The notes: generated by a model not told the origin, from the sequence alone. A stretch of 64,000 nucleotides of DNA from CAWACP01 sp963832965 (GCA_963832965.1 CAWHVW010000002.1:620001-684000); one strand, 5' to 3'; counted from the first letter of the stretch, positions 54,287-62,842 are shown. Translations and numbers: made by a program.

Positions 54287-55561
54287 CTACGGCGATGCGG
54301 AACTCGGAACATTCCCCGGAGACTCCGTTCGCCGGAACGGGAGCACGAATGAGAACATCGCTCCGTTCTCGTGGGAATCGGCCCAGATATGCCCTTCATG
54401 CCGGCTCATGATGTGCCGGCAGATGGCCAGGCCCAGACCGCCGCCCGACCGGTCGTGCGGCCCGGAGTACGAGGTGTACTCTTCAAAAATAAGGTTCAGT
54501 CGATCGGCGGGAACGCCAGGGCCCGTGTCCTTTATATCGATTCGGTAGGAGTTGGGCGAGGAAACGCGGTTTACACGCCGCTCCCCCGGCGCGCTGCCCC
54601 CCGACAGGAAGCGGCGCTCCCAGAAGTAGGGGTATCCCAGCACCTCGATAGCTCCTCCCCGATGGGTGAACTTGCACGAGTTGTCTAATAGGTTTAACAA
54701 AACCTGCTCGATCTGAGACGCCTCAAAGCAGAGCGGATGGGCCGGAGGAACGACGTTCTCCGCACGGATCGTGATGCGTTTTTCCCGGGCCAGCGGAAGA
54801 ACTTCGTGAACCGCCTGCTTGATCCGCTCGCAAATGTCCCCTTCGCAGAGGTTCGGCCGGGGATTCACCCGCGCTCCGATACTCAGATCGAACATGGCGG
54901 AAGCCATGCGCGAAATGCGCTTGCTGCTGTGCTGCATGCGCTGCAGAGCTTCCTTTTGCTGATCGTTCAGGGGACCCAGTTCGCCGCCGGCGAGGAGGCC
55001 GCAAAATCCCGATAGAGCCGTCAGGGGCGCTCGAAAATCGTGCACCGCGCGCGCAATGAAGTTGGTGCGCTGTTGGTCGTACTCCTGAAGTCGCAGGTTG
55101 GCGTGCAGCAGCCGCTGCAGAAGTTCGTCGCGGCTTGCGCGCAACGTGCCTACGTCCGGCGAAGCAGCGTCGTCGGTGTAGGGAACCACCGAAGTGAGAA
55201 ACGCCTGAAGAACCGCCCGGGTGACCGGCTTCAGTAGAACATTGCCTTCCGCCGCGGGCGCGCTCCGAAGTAAGGATTCCACCTGCGCCGGGGGAACCAG
55301 ATACAGGATCCGGCTGTACCCGAATTCACAGCCTGCCGGTATGGGCCCCGCGGATTCGTAATCCCACAAACAAACTTCCGTGCTCGGAGGCTCGTCCGTG
55401 CCCCCGCGAATCTCCAGATCGCACGGTGCATCGCCTAACTCGCGCAGGACTTCACGGCAGAGTGCCACCAGACTAAGATCGGCGGAGACCACGGAAAGCG
55501 TGACCCCGGACCCGATCAATATCACATAGTTCCCCGTCGCAACCTGTTGCGAACTGGCCAT
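54287..55561 (-). CDS. soluble sensor histidine kinase with an N-terminal pseudo-receiver domain
   Basis: 424 residues with no membrane helix. Residues about 1-135 look like a receiver fold lacking a clear phosphorylation site: YVILIGSGVTLSVVSADLSL, then VCLWDYES where Asp is expected, then NVLLKPVTRAVLQAF with the conserved Lys. The HisKA domain has RAVHDFRAPLTALSGF (phospho-His). The ATPase domain has VLLNLLDNSCKFTH (N box), DIKDTGPGVP (G1) and GGGLGLAICRHIM (G2). It is the likely partner of the adjacent sigma-54 regulator. Its input is unknown; a cytoplasmic signal or another receiver is possible. Confidence 0.88.
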   Translation of the reverse strand: MASSQQVATGNYVILIGSGVTLSVVSADLSLVALCREVLRELGDAPCDLEIRGGTDEPPSTEVCLWDYESAGPIPAGCEFGYSRILYLVPPAQVESLLRSAPAAEGNVLLKPVTRAVLQAFLTSVVPYTDDAASPDVGTLRASRDELLQRLLHANLRLQEYDQQRTNFIARAVHDFRAPLTALSGFCGLLAGGELGPLNDQQKEALQRMQHSSKRISRMASAMFDLSIGARVNPRPNLCEGDICERIKQAVHEVLPLAREKRITIRAENVVPPAHPLCFEASQIEQVLLNLLDNSCKFTHRGGAIEVLGYPYFWERRFLSGGSAPGERRVNRVSSPNSYRIDIKDTGPGVPADRLNLIFEEYTSYSGPHDRSGGGLGLAICRHIMSRHEGHIWADSHENGAMFSFVLPFRRTESPGNVPSSASP

Positions 55562-56288
55562 ATCGTATCAACGTCACACCGGAGTCTCAATCACCGATTG
55601 AACACATATCGCTCGCCCTCTCGACTGGGCCAGCCCGGCGTCCGTTTCCCCCCGTCAAAAGCTTCCAAGTCTGTTTCGCCCACCCCCACCCCGGCGCTAT
55701 TTCGATCATAACGTTAGAGTTCGCTCGAGACTCCCCGGCGACTCCCAGGCATAGGGTCGAAAAAAATACCTTGTTGTCACAAAGATCGGCAACACGTCCC
55801 TTTTTCTTTAAGGGCACAGGTCAGCATAGACTCTCAGTTACCTGACTGTCAATGAATAGAATGCAATAGTTTTGTACCCAGACCCAAAGAATAGTACTAG
55901 TACAGTTGTCCTTTTTCAGGAGCGATTTTACACGCTCGAGTGCCACCTCGGGGTAGCCCCGCCGGCTATTGCCTTTGAAGCCGTGGCCCCCGGCGTCGTG
56001 CCGCATCTCCGGCGCAACTCCATTGAACTCTTCAGATAAGACTTCTCATTCACGCGGGCCTCGGCCATCGTCCGGGCCGTGCCTGGCCCGCCCGTCATAC
56101 CCCGGCGGAATGCTCCGCATTGAACCGAAAAAGTTTGCACTGCTGACCAAACCGGCACCGAAGCAGTCCTCTTCCGCCCGCCCCTTCAACGTCCCGGTCC
56201 TGGGACTCGTTACCCCCGCCTTCCTACTGACGCGCTCATAGTCGCCCCACAGAATTGGGATCGAATGATCGGTTCCCAGGAATCTGTG
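55562..56288. other. intergenic region between the histidine kinase and PEP-CTERM genes
   Basis: 727 bases between divergent genes. It is AT-richer than its surroundings near 55800-55900 and contains the perfect palindrome GTACTAGTAC (55894-55903). Short open frames are present on both strands, but none has a ribosome site or recognisable product. Confidence 0.5.
55894..55903. promoter_or_regulatory. palindrome GTACTAGTAC, possible operator
   Basis: A perfect ten-base palindrome in the divergent intergenic region. The same sequence recurs at 60219-60228 and with one change at 59915-59924. Confidence 0.35.
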
Positions 56289-56960
56289 ATGCGACTATGC
56301 ATTTGCTTTCTGACCGGGTTGGCTTTGTGCATACCAGCGTGCGCAAGTCCTATCGATTCGTCGAGTTTTTCCAGTAGCGCAACGCTCATCAACTTCGACG
56401 ACCTCACCGGAGGAGATTGCAATCTATGCGGTCCTTCCGTGACCGACCAGTATGCCGCTCTCGGCGTCGAGTTCAACGACCCGAGCTTCCCCGGGGATGA
56501 CACCGCGGATACCAATCTAACTCCCCTCATACCCGGCGCCTCCCTTCCGAATGCGTTGTACGTCTACCAGGGCGGACTAATTGGCCAGGCTCCCGCCGCG
56601 CCGTTTCAGATTCTGTTTTCGGTTCCCGTCACCATGGCCGGCTTCGTCTACGGCATCAGCGACGATTCGTTCCTCGAAGTGGATGTCTACGGACCCGGCA
56701 ACACGCTGATCGAAAGTCTGGACTTCGTGGGAAATACGGCGCCGGGCCTCGGCCTGGCGGGATTCGCGGGCGTCCAGGAATCCACCGACATCACCAGTCT
56801 GGAGGTCTCGTCCCACCCCGATTCCGACCCGTGCCGGACTTTCAGCTTCGACGTTGACAACGTACAGTTCGAGGCGAGTCCCGTGCCGGAACCATCCACG
56901 CTTCTGCTCATCGCCACGGGCCTCATTGGCCTCGCTCTGGGACGCCGCCGGCCGCGCTAA
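56289..56960 (+). CDS. PEP-CTERM exosortase substrate protein
   Basis: About 223 residues from ATG 56289 (MRLCICFLTGLALCIPACAS, signal peptide). The middle is a beta-rich domain that may bind ligand or carbohydrate: ATLINFDDLTGGDCNLCGPS, then YAALGVEFNDPSFPGDD, PVTMAGFVYGISDDSFLEVD and FDVDNVQFE. The C-terminus is a complete sorting signal: VPEPSTLLLIATG, membrane helix, then RRRPR. It should be cut and attached to the EPS or cell surface by an exosortase (XrtA-like). No exosortase gene lies in the window. Confidence 0.85.
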   Translation: MRLCICFLTGLALCIPACASPIDSSSFSSSATLINFDDLTGGDCNLCGPSVTDQYAALGVEFNDPSFPGDDTADTNLTPLIPGASLPNALYVYQGGLIGQAPAAPFQILFSVPVTMAGFVYGISDDSFLEVDVYGPGNTLIESLDFVGNTAPGLGLAGFAGVQESTDITSLEVSSHPDSDPCRTFSFDVDNVQFEASPVPEPSTLLLIATGLIGLALGRRRPR

Positions 56961-57110
56961 TAAGCATTCCAAAGGAAATCCCACTCCATCGAACCACCAG
57001 GACCGGCGGAACCGCCAGCGAAGGTGGCATAATCAGTACAGTTACTGGGAACCCTCCCATCGATCTGGAACGAATGTGCGACGAGGCGGCTTCGACGTCG
57101 GCTACGTGTG

Positions 57111-58145
57111 ATGTACGACAAATTCTTTGCACTGGCGAAGGTGCCGTTTTCGTTGGTTCCGGACCCGGATTGCGTCCACCTGACGGTTCAGCACGCCGAC
57201 GTGATCAGTGGTTTGACCTTCGGAGTTCTCGAGCGCAAAGGGTACGTGGTCCTTACAGGCGAAGCCGGTCTCGGTAAGACCACAGCGCTAAGAGCACTGT
57301 CTCAGCTCCTGACCGAATCCAACGTCCAGTCGAGTATCATCTCCACGCCAACGCTCAGCTCCCCGGAGTTTCTCGAGCTGGCGCTTCTCAACTTCGGGTT
57401 CAAGGATATCCCCGCCAGCAAGGCCTTGCGTCTGAAGTTGCTGGAAGAGTTCGTGGTTCGTTCCGATGCCGAAGGACGAATCGTCGCACTGATCGTTGAT
57501 GAGGCCCACCAGTTAGGTCCGGAGCTGCTTGAGGAGATCCGCCTGCTCGGCAACTTCGAGAGCAATGATCGCAAGCTCCTGCAAATCGTCCTGGCGGGTC
57601 AGAACGAGCTCAACAGCCGGCTGAATCTCCCGGAGCTGTGGCAGTTGAAGCAACGAATCACCATCTGGCTTTCGCTTCGGCGCCTGGATCGCGAAGCGGT
57701 CGAGGAATACATCCGGTTCCGCTGGGCCATAGCCGGCGGCGAAGATACCATCCCCTTCAGCGGCGCCGCGCTCGATGGGATAGCCAGTTGGTCGAATGGC
57801 ATACCGCGGCTTATCAATACCGTCTGCGACAATGCTTTGCTGATCGCCTTGTCGAGGCGAACCCGCGCGGTGGACGTTGAAATGGTTCGTGAAGCCTGCG
57901 AAGGCCTCTCCCTGCCTACGCCCGTAATTGCCGCAAGTTCGCCCTCTTTTGCCGGGGCCAGGCCACTGCTGCGCCCTGGAGAACAAATCTCGTCGGAGCC
58001 ATCCACCCAGGCGGATCCCGGGACACCGCCCAACGGCTGGGCTGCTTCCAGACCTTCGCTGATCAAGCGCTGGCTGCGGCTCGCCGATTCACAGCGCCAG
58101 CCTGCCCGGGCCACGTCCAACATACTCTTACTAAGAGACCCGTAA
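57111..58145 (+). CDS. ExeA/PEP-CTERM-locus AAA ATPase
   Basis: About 344 residues from ATG 57111 (an upstream GTG gives one extra residue). The N-terminus, MYDKFFALAKVPFSLVPDPD, is the hallmark of ExeA-like secretion ATPases. Walker A is GEAGLGKTTALRALSQLL, Walker B is IVALIVDEAHQLGPELLEE, with sensor region RKLLQIVLAGQNELN and SNGIPRLINTVCDNALLIA. The usual membrane helix and peptidoglycan-binding C-terminus of ExeA are missing; the last 60 residues are low complexity. This form matches the secretion ATPase found in exosortase/EPS loci, supporting a link with the PEP-CTERM gene just upstream. Confidence 0.85.
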   Translation: MYDKFFALAKVPFSLVPDPDCVHLTVQHADVISGLTFGVLERKGYVVLTGEAGLGKTTALRALSQLLTESNVQSSIISTPTLSSPEFLELALLNFGFKDIPASKALRLKLLEEFVVRSDAEGRIVALIVDEAHQLGPELLEEIRLLGNFESNDRKLLQIVLAGQNELNSRLNLPELWQLKQRITIWLSLRRLDREAVEEYIRFRWAIAGGEDTIPFSGAALDGIASWSNGIPRLINTVCDNALLIALSRRTRAVDVEMVREACEGLSLPTPVIAASSPSFAGARPLLRPGEQISSEPSTQADPGTPPNGWAASRPSLIKRWLRLADSQRQPARATSNILLLRDP

Positions 58146-58168
58146 CCCTGATGGAAGGGACTTGCGCG

Positions 58169-59788
58169 TTACGGCGCGAAGTTGCCGAATAGGTCCAGCA
58201 CCAGTTGCGTTGGATTGGACGGCGCTGCCGCAATACTTCCGTTGCTCGTGGAGACAATCGCCATGTTATTGGTTATTTGTCCATCCGATGCATTCAACGT
58301 CGATGCCACCGGCTCGGATTTGCCTTCCTGCCACAGGGTAAGGTAGCCCAGCGGGCCCGGCGGCACCACCGTCGCATTGAACACGTAAGCCTGTGCCGTC
58401 GAAAGCGCTCCGCAGCCGCTTGCGGCTACATTCACGTCCAGTTGCCCGCTGAACGGTTGGCCCCCATTTTTCCGCGTGTCCAGCACGCGGCAGGGAGTCA
58501 GGTTATAAAGTGACAGTCCGCCGGTCGCCGCCGGCGCGAAGTACCCGTTGATGTCGATCACCAGTTCCGTGTCGTCGGTCGCATACACGTCCACCGCCCC
58601 GCCGGTGCCTGCCCGTACGATTGCCGCATTGGCCCTGATCGCACCCGTAGGGTCGTTCAGCGACGAAGTCACCGGCATCGATTGCCCGGTGGGAAACGCG
58701 GTGAGATAACTCAGCGGCCCGGAAGGCACCGCGGTAAGGTTCAGCGAGTACGCCTGCGCGGTCGTCGGCACGTCGCAGGTGCTGGACAGAATCGGGAAAC
58801 TGCGCGTCTGGCCGCTGCTCAGAGCGGGCGGCCCCAGCAGAGCAGGATAGCTGGACGACCGGGTGTCGGCGATGCGGCACGGTGTCAGTGGGTAGAATGC
58901 CAGGGCACTGGTGTTAGTGGAGGGGACGAAATACCCGTCGATATCGAGGACAAGATCGGTGGCGTTGGTCGCGTAGACGCTCAAGGCGCCGCTGGTTCCC
59001 GCCGGTAGGATCGCCGCGTTGGATCGGATGGTCCCATCGAGCGAGTTCAGCGTGGAAACCAGGGGCTGCGTCTGCCCGGTGGGCCAGACGGTAATATAGC
59101 TCAACGACGCCGCTTTGGGCACCACCGTGACGTTGAGCGCGTACGCTGCCGCGGTGGACGGAATACTGCACTTGGTACTGCTGGGAATGGTGAAGCTGCG
59201 TGTGCCGTCGGCCACCAGCGAGGGAGAGCCGAGGGTGCCGTTGGCCGTACGGGTATCGACGACGCGGCACGGGGTCATGGCAATGAAACGCAGCGCGGGA
59301 GGCGCTTCCTGAATCGTAACCACACCGCTCGATCCCGTTGACGCGACACTGCTGCCGTCCGCCAACGAGGATACGGTTTTCGTCAATTCCAGCGAAGTTG
59401 TGGCATCGGAGGTGCCCGCCGCCACTTGAACGACGGCCTGAGCGACCACCCCATTGGCAATTCCCGTCGTCTTGCCGGCTACCAGGCAGGTTATACTGCC
59501 GCTCGCGCTCGAACAAGAAACACTCTTGCCCGCTGCCGTGGCGGCGGATCCGGGCGTGACCGTGATACCGGAGATGTCAGTGGCGTTGTAATCGAGCGTC
59601 CACTGAAGCCCCGCTGGTTCATTCCCGGTTATGCTGATGGTCAAAGTTGTCGTACTACCCCGCGCGGCGGAGTTGGAGCCGATTGTATATGTGACGTTCT
59701 GGGCGGAGGCTAACAGGCCGGTAAGAAATAGAAAGAGGGTGAACAAGCGAAAAGGCTGGAGCAGTGTCTGAACGACGCCCGGCTCCAT
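58169..59788 (-). CDS. secreted protein with a cohesin-like domain and three 'TPCRxxDTR' repeats
   Basis: About 539 residues from ATG 59788, chosen because GAGGTG lies upstream and a clean signal peptide follows (MEPGVVQTLLQPF ... LLASAQ); an earlier start at 59860 is possible. Residues about 30-165 form a cohesin-like domain (SAARGSTTTLTISITGNEP, GLQWTLDYNATDISG, VSCSSASGSITCLVAGK). Three repeats of about 118 residues follow, starting FIAMTPCRVVDTR, FYPLTPCRIADTR and LYNLTPCRVLDTR and ending VLDIDGYFVP, VIDINGYFAP and VLDLFGNFAP. This repeat is frequent in acidobacterial secreted proteins; its function is unknown to me. Confidence 0.75.
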   Translation of the reverse strand: MEPGVVQTLLQPFRLFTLFLFLTGLLASAQNVTYTIGSNSAARGSTTTLTISITGNEPAGLQWTLDYNATDISGITVTPGSAATAAGKSVSCSSASGSITCLVAGKTTGIANGVVAQAVVQVAAGTSDATTSLELTKTVSSLADGSSVASTGSSGVVTIQEAPPALRFIAMTPCRVVDTRTANGTLGSPSLVADGTRSFTIPSSTKCSIPSTAAAYALNVTVVPKAASLSYITVWPTGQTQPLVSTLNSLDGTIRSNAAILPAGTSGALSVYATNATDLVLDIDGYFVPSTNTSALAFYPLTPCRIADTRSSSYPALLGPPALSSGQTRSFPILSSTCDVPTTAQAYSLNLTAVPSGPLSYLTAFPTGQSMPVTSSLNDPTGAIRANAAIVRAGTGGAVDVYATDDTELVIDINGYFAPAATGGLSLYNLTPCRVLDTRKNGGQPFSGQLDVNVAASGCGALSTAQAYVFNATVVPPGPLGYLTLWQEGKSEPVASTLNASDGQITNNMAIVSTSNGSIAAAPSNPTQLVLDLFGNFAP

Positions 59789-59914
59789 TCGAGCGTCACC
59801 TCGAATGGCCCGCGTCAGCGCTGTCAAGTTAATGAACATAGTCAACCACGCTCCTGGCAATCGTCTCTGCCGCCACTGTCTTAGTCTGAAAGTTACGAAT
59901 CGCCCGGTCTGAAA

Positions 59915-59924
59915 CTACTAGTAC
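59915..59924. promoter_or_regulatory. near-palindrome CTACTAGTAC, possible operator
   Basis: Matches GTACTAGTAC at nine of ten positions. It lies about 127 bases upstream of the start at 59788. Confidence 0.3.
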
Positions 59925-60103
59925 TATCGGAATGTTAGCCCATTACCATTCGAGGAAGCGATTGGGCGAAGCCAATAGAGCTTTCGCCAAAAACACTTAC
60001 TACTCTCGGCATGAAATGCCCGATCAGGCAGTCCTGCTATGGCCTTTAAACTGAATAGTACGCTCAGGATGGTATTCTCTAAACATTTTTTGCCGGCCCC
60101 AAT

Positions 60104-60149
60104 GGTACTTTGGTTTCCGGCACCCGAGGAAATCGCATCCCAAAGTACC
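60104..60149. repeat. perfect ten-base inverted repeat with a 26-base spacer
   Basis: GGTACTTTGG (60104-60113) and CCAAAGTACC (60140-60149). It could form a stem-loop after the gene ending at 60302, but no T-run is in place on the minus strand. A pair of protein-binding sites is also possible. Confidence 0.4.
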
Positions 60150-60218
60150 CCGGCAGCGGCCGTCGACGCCGTATTTTGCGGTCGTTGGGCGAGTAAATCG
60201 CGAGCTAACTTCGGCTCG

Positions 60219-60228
60219 GTACTAGTAC
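60219..60228. promoter_or_regulatory. palindrome GTACTAGTAC, possible operator
   Basis: A perfect copy of the palindrome at 55894-55903, in the gap between the two repeat-protein genes. Confidence 0.35.
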
Positions 60229-60301
60229 TTTCTCAATCATTCTGAAATGCACCGCGCATCTACCCGATCCCGTGCGTGCCGGGGTTTCGCGAACGAAGCT
60301 T

Positions 60302-61960
60302 TCAGCGTCGCCGCCTGGGGGTTACGCCAAGCGAAGCAGTCGCCGACGCTCCATCCAGCGAAGCGGTCAACGTCGCCGTCTGGCTGTTGGTCACCGTGCC
60401 CGCGGTTGCCACGAAGGTGCCGCTTGAGGAGTTCGCCGCTACCGTCAGCGAGGCCGGCACGCTCACGGCCGAATTGTTCGAGGACAAGGTCACTGGCGAG
60501 CCGCCCCCCGGAGCTGCCCCGGAAAGCGTCACCGTGCACGTCGAGGTTGCTCGCGATTCTATACTCGCCGGTGTGCACCGCAGCGTTAAGACAATCACTG
60601 GAGCCACGCTCAGCGAGGCGGTTGCCGACATTCCACCCAGTGAAGCCGTCAACGTCGCTGTCTGCTCGCTTGTGACTGCGCTCGCGGTTGCTTTGAAAGC
60701 AGCGGTAAACGAGTTTGCCGCAACCGTCACCGAAGCGGGCACGGTCACTGCGGTCATGTTCGAGGAGAGCGCCACCGCCGAGCCGCCCGCCGGCGCCGCC
60801 GCCGAAACCGTGACCGTGCAGGTTGAAGTCGCCCGCGACGCGATCGCCGCCGGCGCGCATCGCAGGGTCGACATGGCAACCGGAGCTACGGTGAGCGTTG
60901 CCGTCGCCGAAGTTCCACCCAGCGATGCTGTAAGCACTGACTTTTGCGTGCTGGACACCGCGGCCGCCGTGGCTGTGAATGTGGCGCCTGAGGAATTCGC
61001 CGCAATCGTCACCGAAGCCGGCACCGAAACGGCCGGGTTGCCGGAAGACAGAGCGACCGTCCAGCCGCCCGCTGGTGCTGCCGCCGAAACCCGTATTGTA
61101 CAGGTCGAAATTGCGCGCGACGCCAGGCTCGCCGGTGAGCACTGCAGTGCTGACAACACGACGGAAGGCGACAACGTCAGCGGCGTCGATGCCGACGTGC
61201 CGTTCAGCGACGCCGTGAGTACCGCGACCTGGCTGGTGAGAACGGCAACACTCGATACCGTAAAGCCGGCCGCCGCGGATCCGGCCGCCACGGCAACAGA
61301 CGCCGGCATCGTCAGTGCCGGATTATTGTTTGACAGACTTACCGTGACTCCTCCGGCAGGCGCTGGTTCACTCAGCGTGACCGTGCATTCTGTGCTTGCG
61401 GGCGTGGTTATCGAGGGCGTGCTGCACAGTACCGTGTTCACACCCGGAGCCCCAACCTGAACCGAGATGGTTCCTGCCGCGGCGGCAACCGTTTCTCCCG
61501 TTCCACCGCCGGTTACGACCACGGCGTTAGTCACGCCCAAAGCTACCGATGGGTTCGTATCCGAATTCGCAATTGTCACCGCTACCACCGCGGCAACGCC
61601 GTTCGCAATAGCGCTCTCATTCGGGCCGGAGGCGATGCAGGTTGTCGTACCGGCGCTGTTACTACATGTCACCGTCTTTCCCGCACTGGTCAGGACAGTC
61701 CCCGCGGACACGCTGACGGCGCTAATCTCGCTCGTGTCGTATGAGAACGTCCACTGCAGGCCGCTGGGAACGTCTCCTCCGGACGCATCGAGCGTCAGGT
61801 CCAGCGATGCAGTCCCACCGGCGTTCGCCGTGCCTGACGCCAGGCTTAGCGTTTGCCCCGCCGCCGGCGTGCCGAATAAAACAAGAGCGGCAAAAGCGGT
61901 GATCGCGAACGGTGCGATGCCATGTAATGAAACAGGCGCGTTGGGCAGGTATTGCGACAT
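60302..61960 (-). CDS. secreted protein with a cohesin-like domain and four Ig-like tandem repeats
   Basis: 552 residues. A signal peptide (cleavage near TPAAGQ, residue 36) is followed by a cohesin-like domain (GTASLDLTLDASGG, GLQWTFSYDTSEISA, VTCSNSAGTTTCIASG, AIANGVAAVVAVTIA). Four repeats of about 94 residues follow, each with LxC.P...S.....STCT, AAPAGG, PASVTVAANS and LTASLGG; the two cysteines per repeat could form a disulfide. The protein ends in TPRRRR. Repeats two to four are the most alike, pointing to recent internal duplication. It probably works as a surface stalk or adhesin-like protein. Its start is about 500 bases from the tRNA genes. Confidence 0.75.
   Translation of the reverse strand: MSQYLPNAPVSLHGIAPFAITAFAALVLFGTPAAGQTLSLASGTANAGGTASLDLTLDASGGDVPSGLQWTFSYDTSEISAVSVSAGTVLTSAGKTVTCSNSAGTTTCIASGPNESAIANGVAAVVAVTIANSDTNPSVALGVTNAVVVTGGGTGETVAAAAGTISVQVGAPGVNTVLCSTPSITTPASTECTVTLSEPAPAGGVTVSLSNNNPALTMPASVAVAAGSAAAGFTVSSVAVLTSQVAVLTASLNGTSASTPLTLSPSVVLSALQCSPASLASRAISTCTIRVSAAAPAGGWTVALSSGNPAVSVPASVTIAANSSGATFTATAAAVSSTQKSVLTASLGGTSATATLTVAPVAMSTLRCAPAAIASRATSTCTVTVSAAAPAGGSAVALSSNMTAVTVPASVTVAANSFTAAFKATASAVTSEQTATLTASLGGMSATASLSVAPVIVLTLRCTPASIESRATSTCTVTLSGAAPGGGSPVTLSSNNSAVSVPASLTVAANSSSGTFVATAGTVTNSQTATLTASLDGASATASLGVTPRRRR
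60305..61435 (-). repeat. four tandem coding repeats of about 282 bases
   Basis: The repeats encode the four Ig-like units of the protein at 60302-61960. Similarity is visible at the DNA level, for example the recurring regions that encode PASVTVAAN and TATLTASLGG. Confidence 0.7.
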
Positions 61961-62457
61961 TCACGTGAAGAGTCCCCTGACACACGCGATTATCTCTGCA
62001 CCTTATAACTTACAAAGGGTGTGTTATGGTGCTTAGTCCGCAGTTAGTGGGGCTAGTGCCCGGATCAGATATATCCCACCCGGACATATCCGATGGCGAT
62101 CGCTACAATCGTGAGTAAGTATCTCGCACCTTACCTTAGTAAGTGGTGTTAATGAGTTAATCCGGATACGCGAGCGCAAGCGCCCGCCGGGAGTCCACGA
62201 GGTGCGCGTTGCTGGCTGGGGCGATATCAGAAGCGAGCATGGCACGCTCGTGACGGATGCCTGCTGGGAGCAGCCGCTGAGCAACCGTGCCAAACCGGAC
62301 GCCACCTCACCAGCCCGGAGCGCCTGCAAGAAGCCGTCGCGCCGAACGCTAATTCAGAGCCGAGCGCCAAACCAACTTGAAGGCTTGCTCAACAAGTGTT
62401 GCCTGTGTCTTGGGAACGAAGTGTTACCCATGTGTTCGGACCGGACAAGCCGGACAA
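61961..62457. other. intergenic region between the repeat-protein gene and the tRNA genes
   Basis: 497 bases with no gene I can support; short open frames on both strands lack ribosome sites. It probably holds the promoter of the minus-strand gene starting at 61960. There is no visible integrase or attachment duplication beside the tRNA genes. Confidence 0.5.
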
Positions 62458-62460
62458 TGG

Positions 62461-62533
<73 letters not shown>

Positions 62534-62543
62534 GTGATCGTGG

Positions 62544-62615
62544 AGCGGGAGACGGGAATCGAACCCGCAACCAACAGCTTGGAAGGCTGTGACTCTACCA
62601 TTGAGTTACTCCCGC
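62544..62615 (-). tRNA. tRNA-Gly (anticodon TCC)
   Basis: A 72-base cloverleaf on the minus strand. The acceptor stem GCGGGAG pairs with CTCCCGC. The anticodon stem-loop CAGCCTTCCAAGCTG carries TCC. The T arm contains GGTTCGATTCC. CCA is encoded at 62541-62543. It is ten bases upstream of tRNA-Thr and probably co-transcribed with it. Confidence 0.95.
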
Positions 62616-62775
62616 GTTTACAATGACTTGAGCGCCCGTTTTGGTGCGGACACTCGTCAATTACCGCTATCATAGCAGGTCCCGGTATCGGTGAAGACAC
62701 GCGCCGTACGCGAATGCGCCAGCAGCAAATTGCGCACCGTTCCCGACACCCCGCCGTCTCTCCCGCCGTCTTGCG

Positions 62776-62804
62776 TTGACGCGCCCCTCCGCCGGGTACA
62801 TAAT
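62776..62804 (+). promoter_or_regulatory. sigma-70 promoter of the Rrf2-iscS operon
   Basis: TTGACG (62776-62781) and CATAAT (62799-62804) each match the consensus at five of six positions and are separated by 17 bases. The expected start is near 62811, about 32 bases before the ATG of the regulator. Confidence 0.65.
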
Positions 62805-62812
62805 GGATTCAG

Positions 62813-62825
62813 GACCAAACTGGTC
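62813..62825 (+). promoter_or_regulatory. probable Rrf2 autoregulatory operator
   Basis: GACCAAACTGGTC is a perfect 5-3-5 inverted repeat placed at the expected transcription start of the Rrf2 gene. A dimeric repressor bound here would block its own promoter, as IscR does. Confidence 0.5.
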
Positions 62826-62842
62826 TGGATTATTTGCGGCCA

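Larger units (their letters stand above)
59789..60301. other. intergenic region between two repeat-protein genes
   Basis: 513 bases. It contains two GTACTAGTAC-type palindromes (59915-59924 and 60219-60228) and a perfect inverted repeat GGTACTTTGG (60104-60113) / CCAAAGTACC (60140-60149). No gene is supported. It may hold the promoter of the gene starting at 59788. Confidence 0.5.

Noticed and set aside
55969..56241. Short open frames between the histidine kinase and the PEP-CTERM gene
   Set aside because: No ribosome site, no recognisable domain and low-complexity Pro/Arg/Ser composition.
60305..61435. Regularly spaced repeats as a possible CRISPR array
   Set aside because: The units are about 282 bases, have no short conserved repeat with unique spacers, and encode a continuous protein with Ig-like repeats. 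No cas gene is present in the window.
60276..61460. Plus-strand open frame of about 394 codons opposite the tandem repeats
   Set aside because: Mirror image of the Ig-like repeats; the minus strand has the signal peptide and domain logic.
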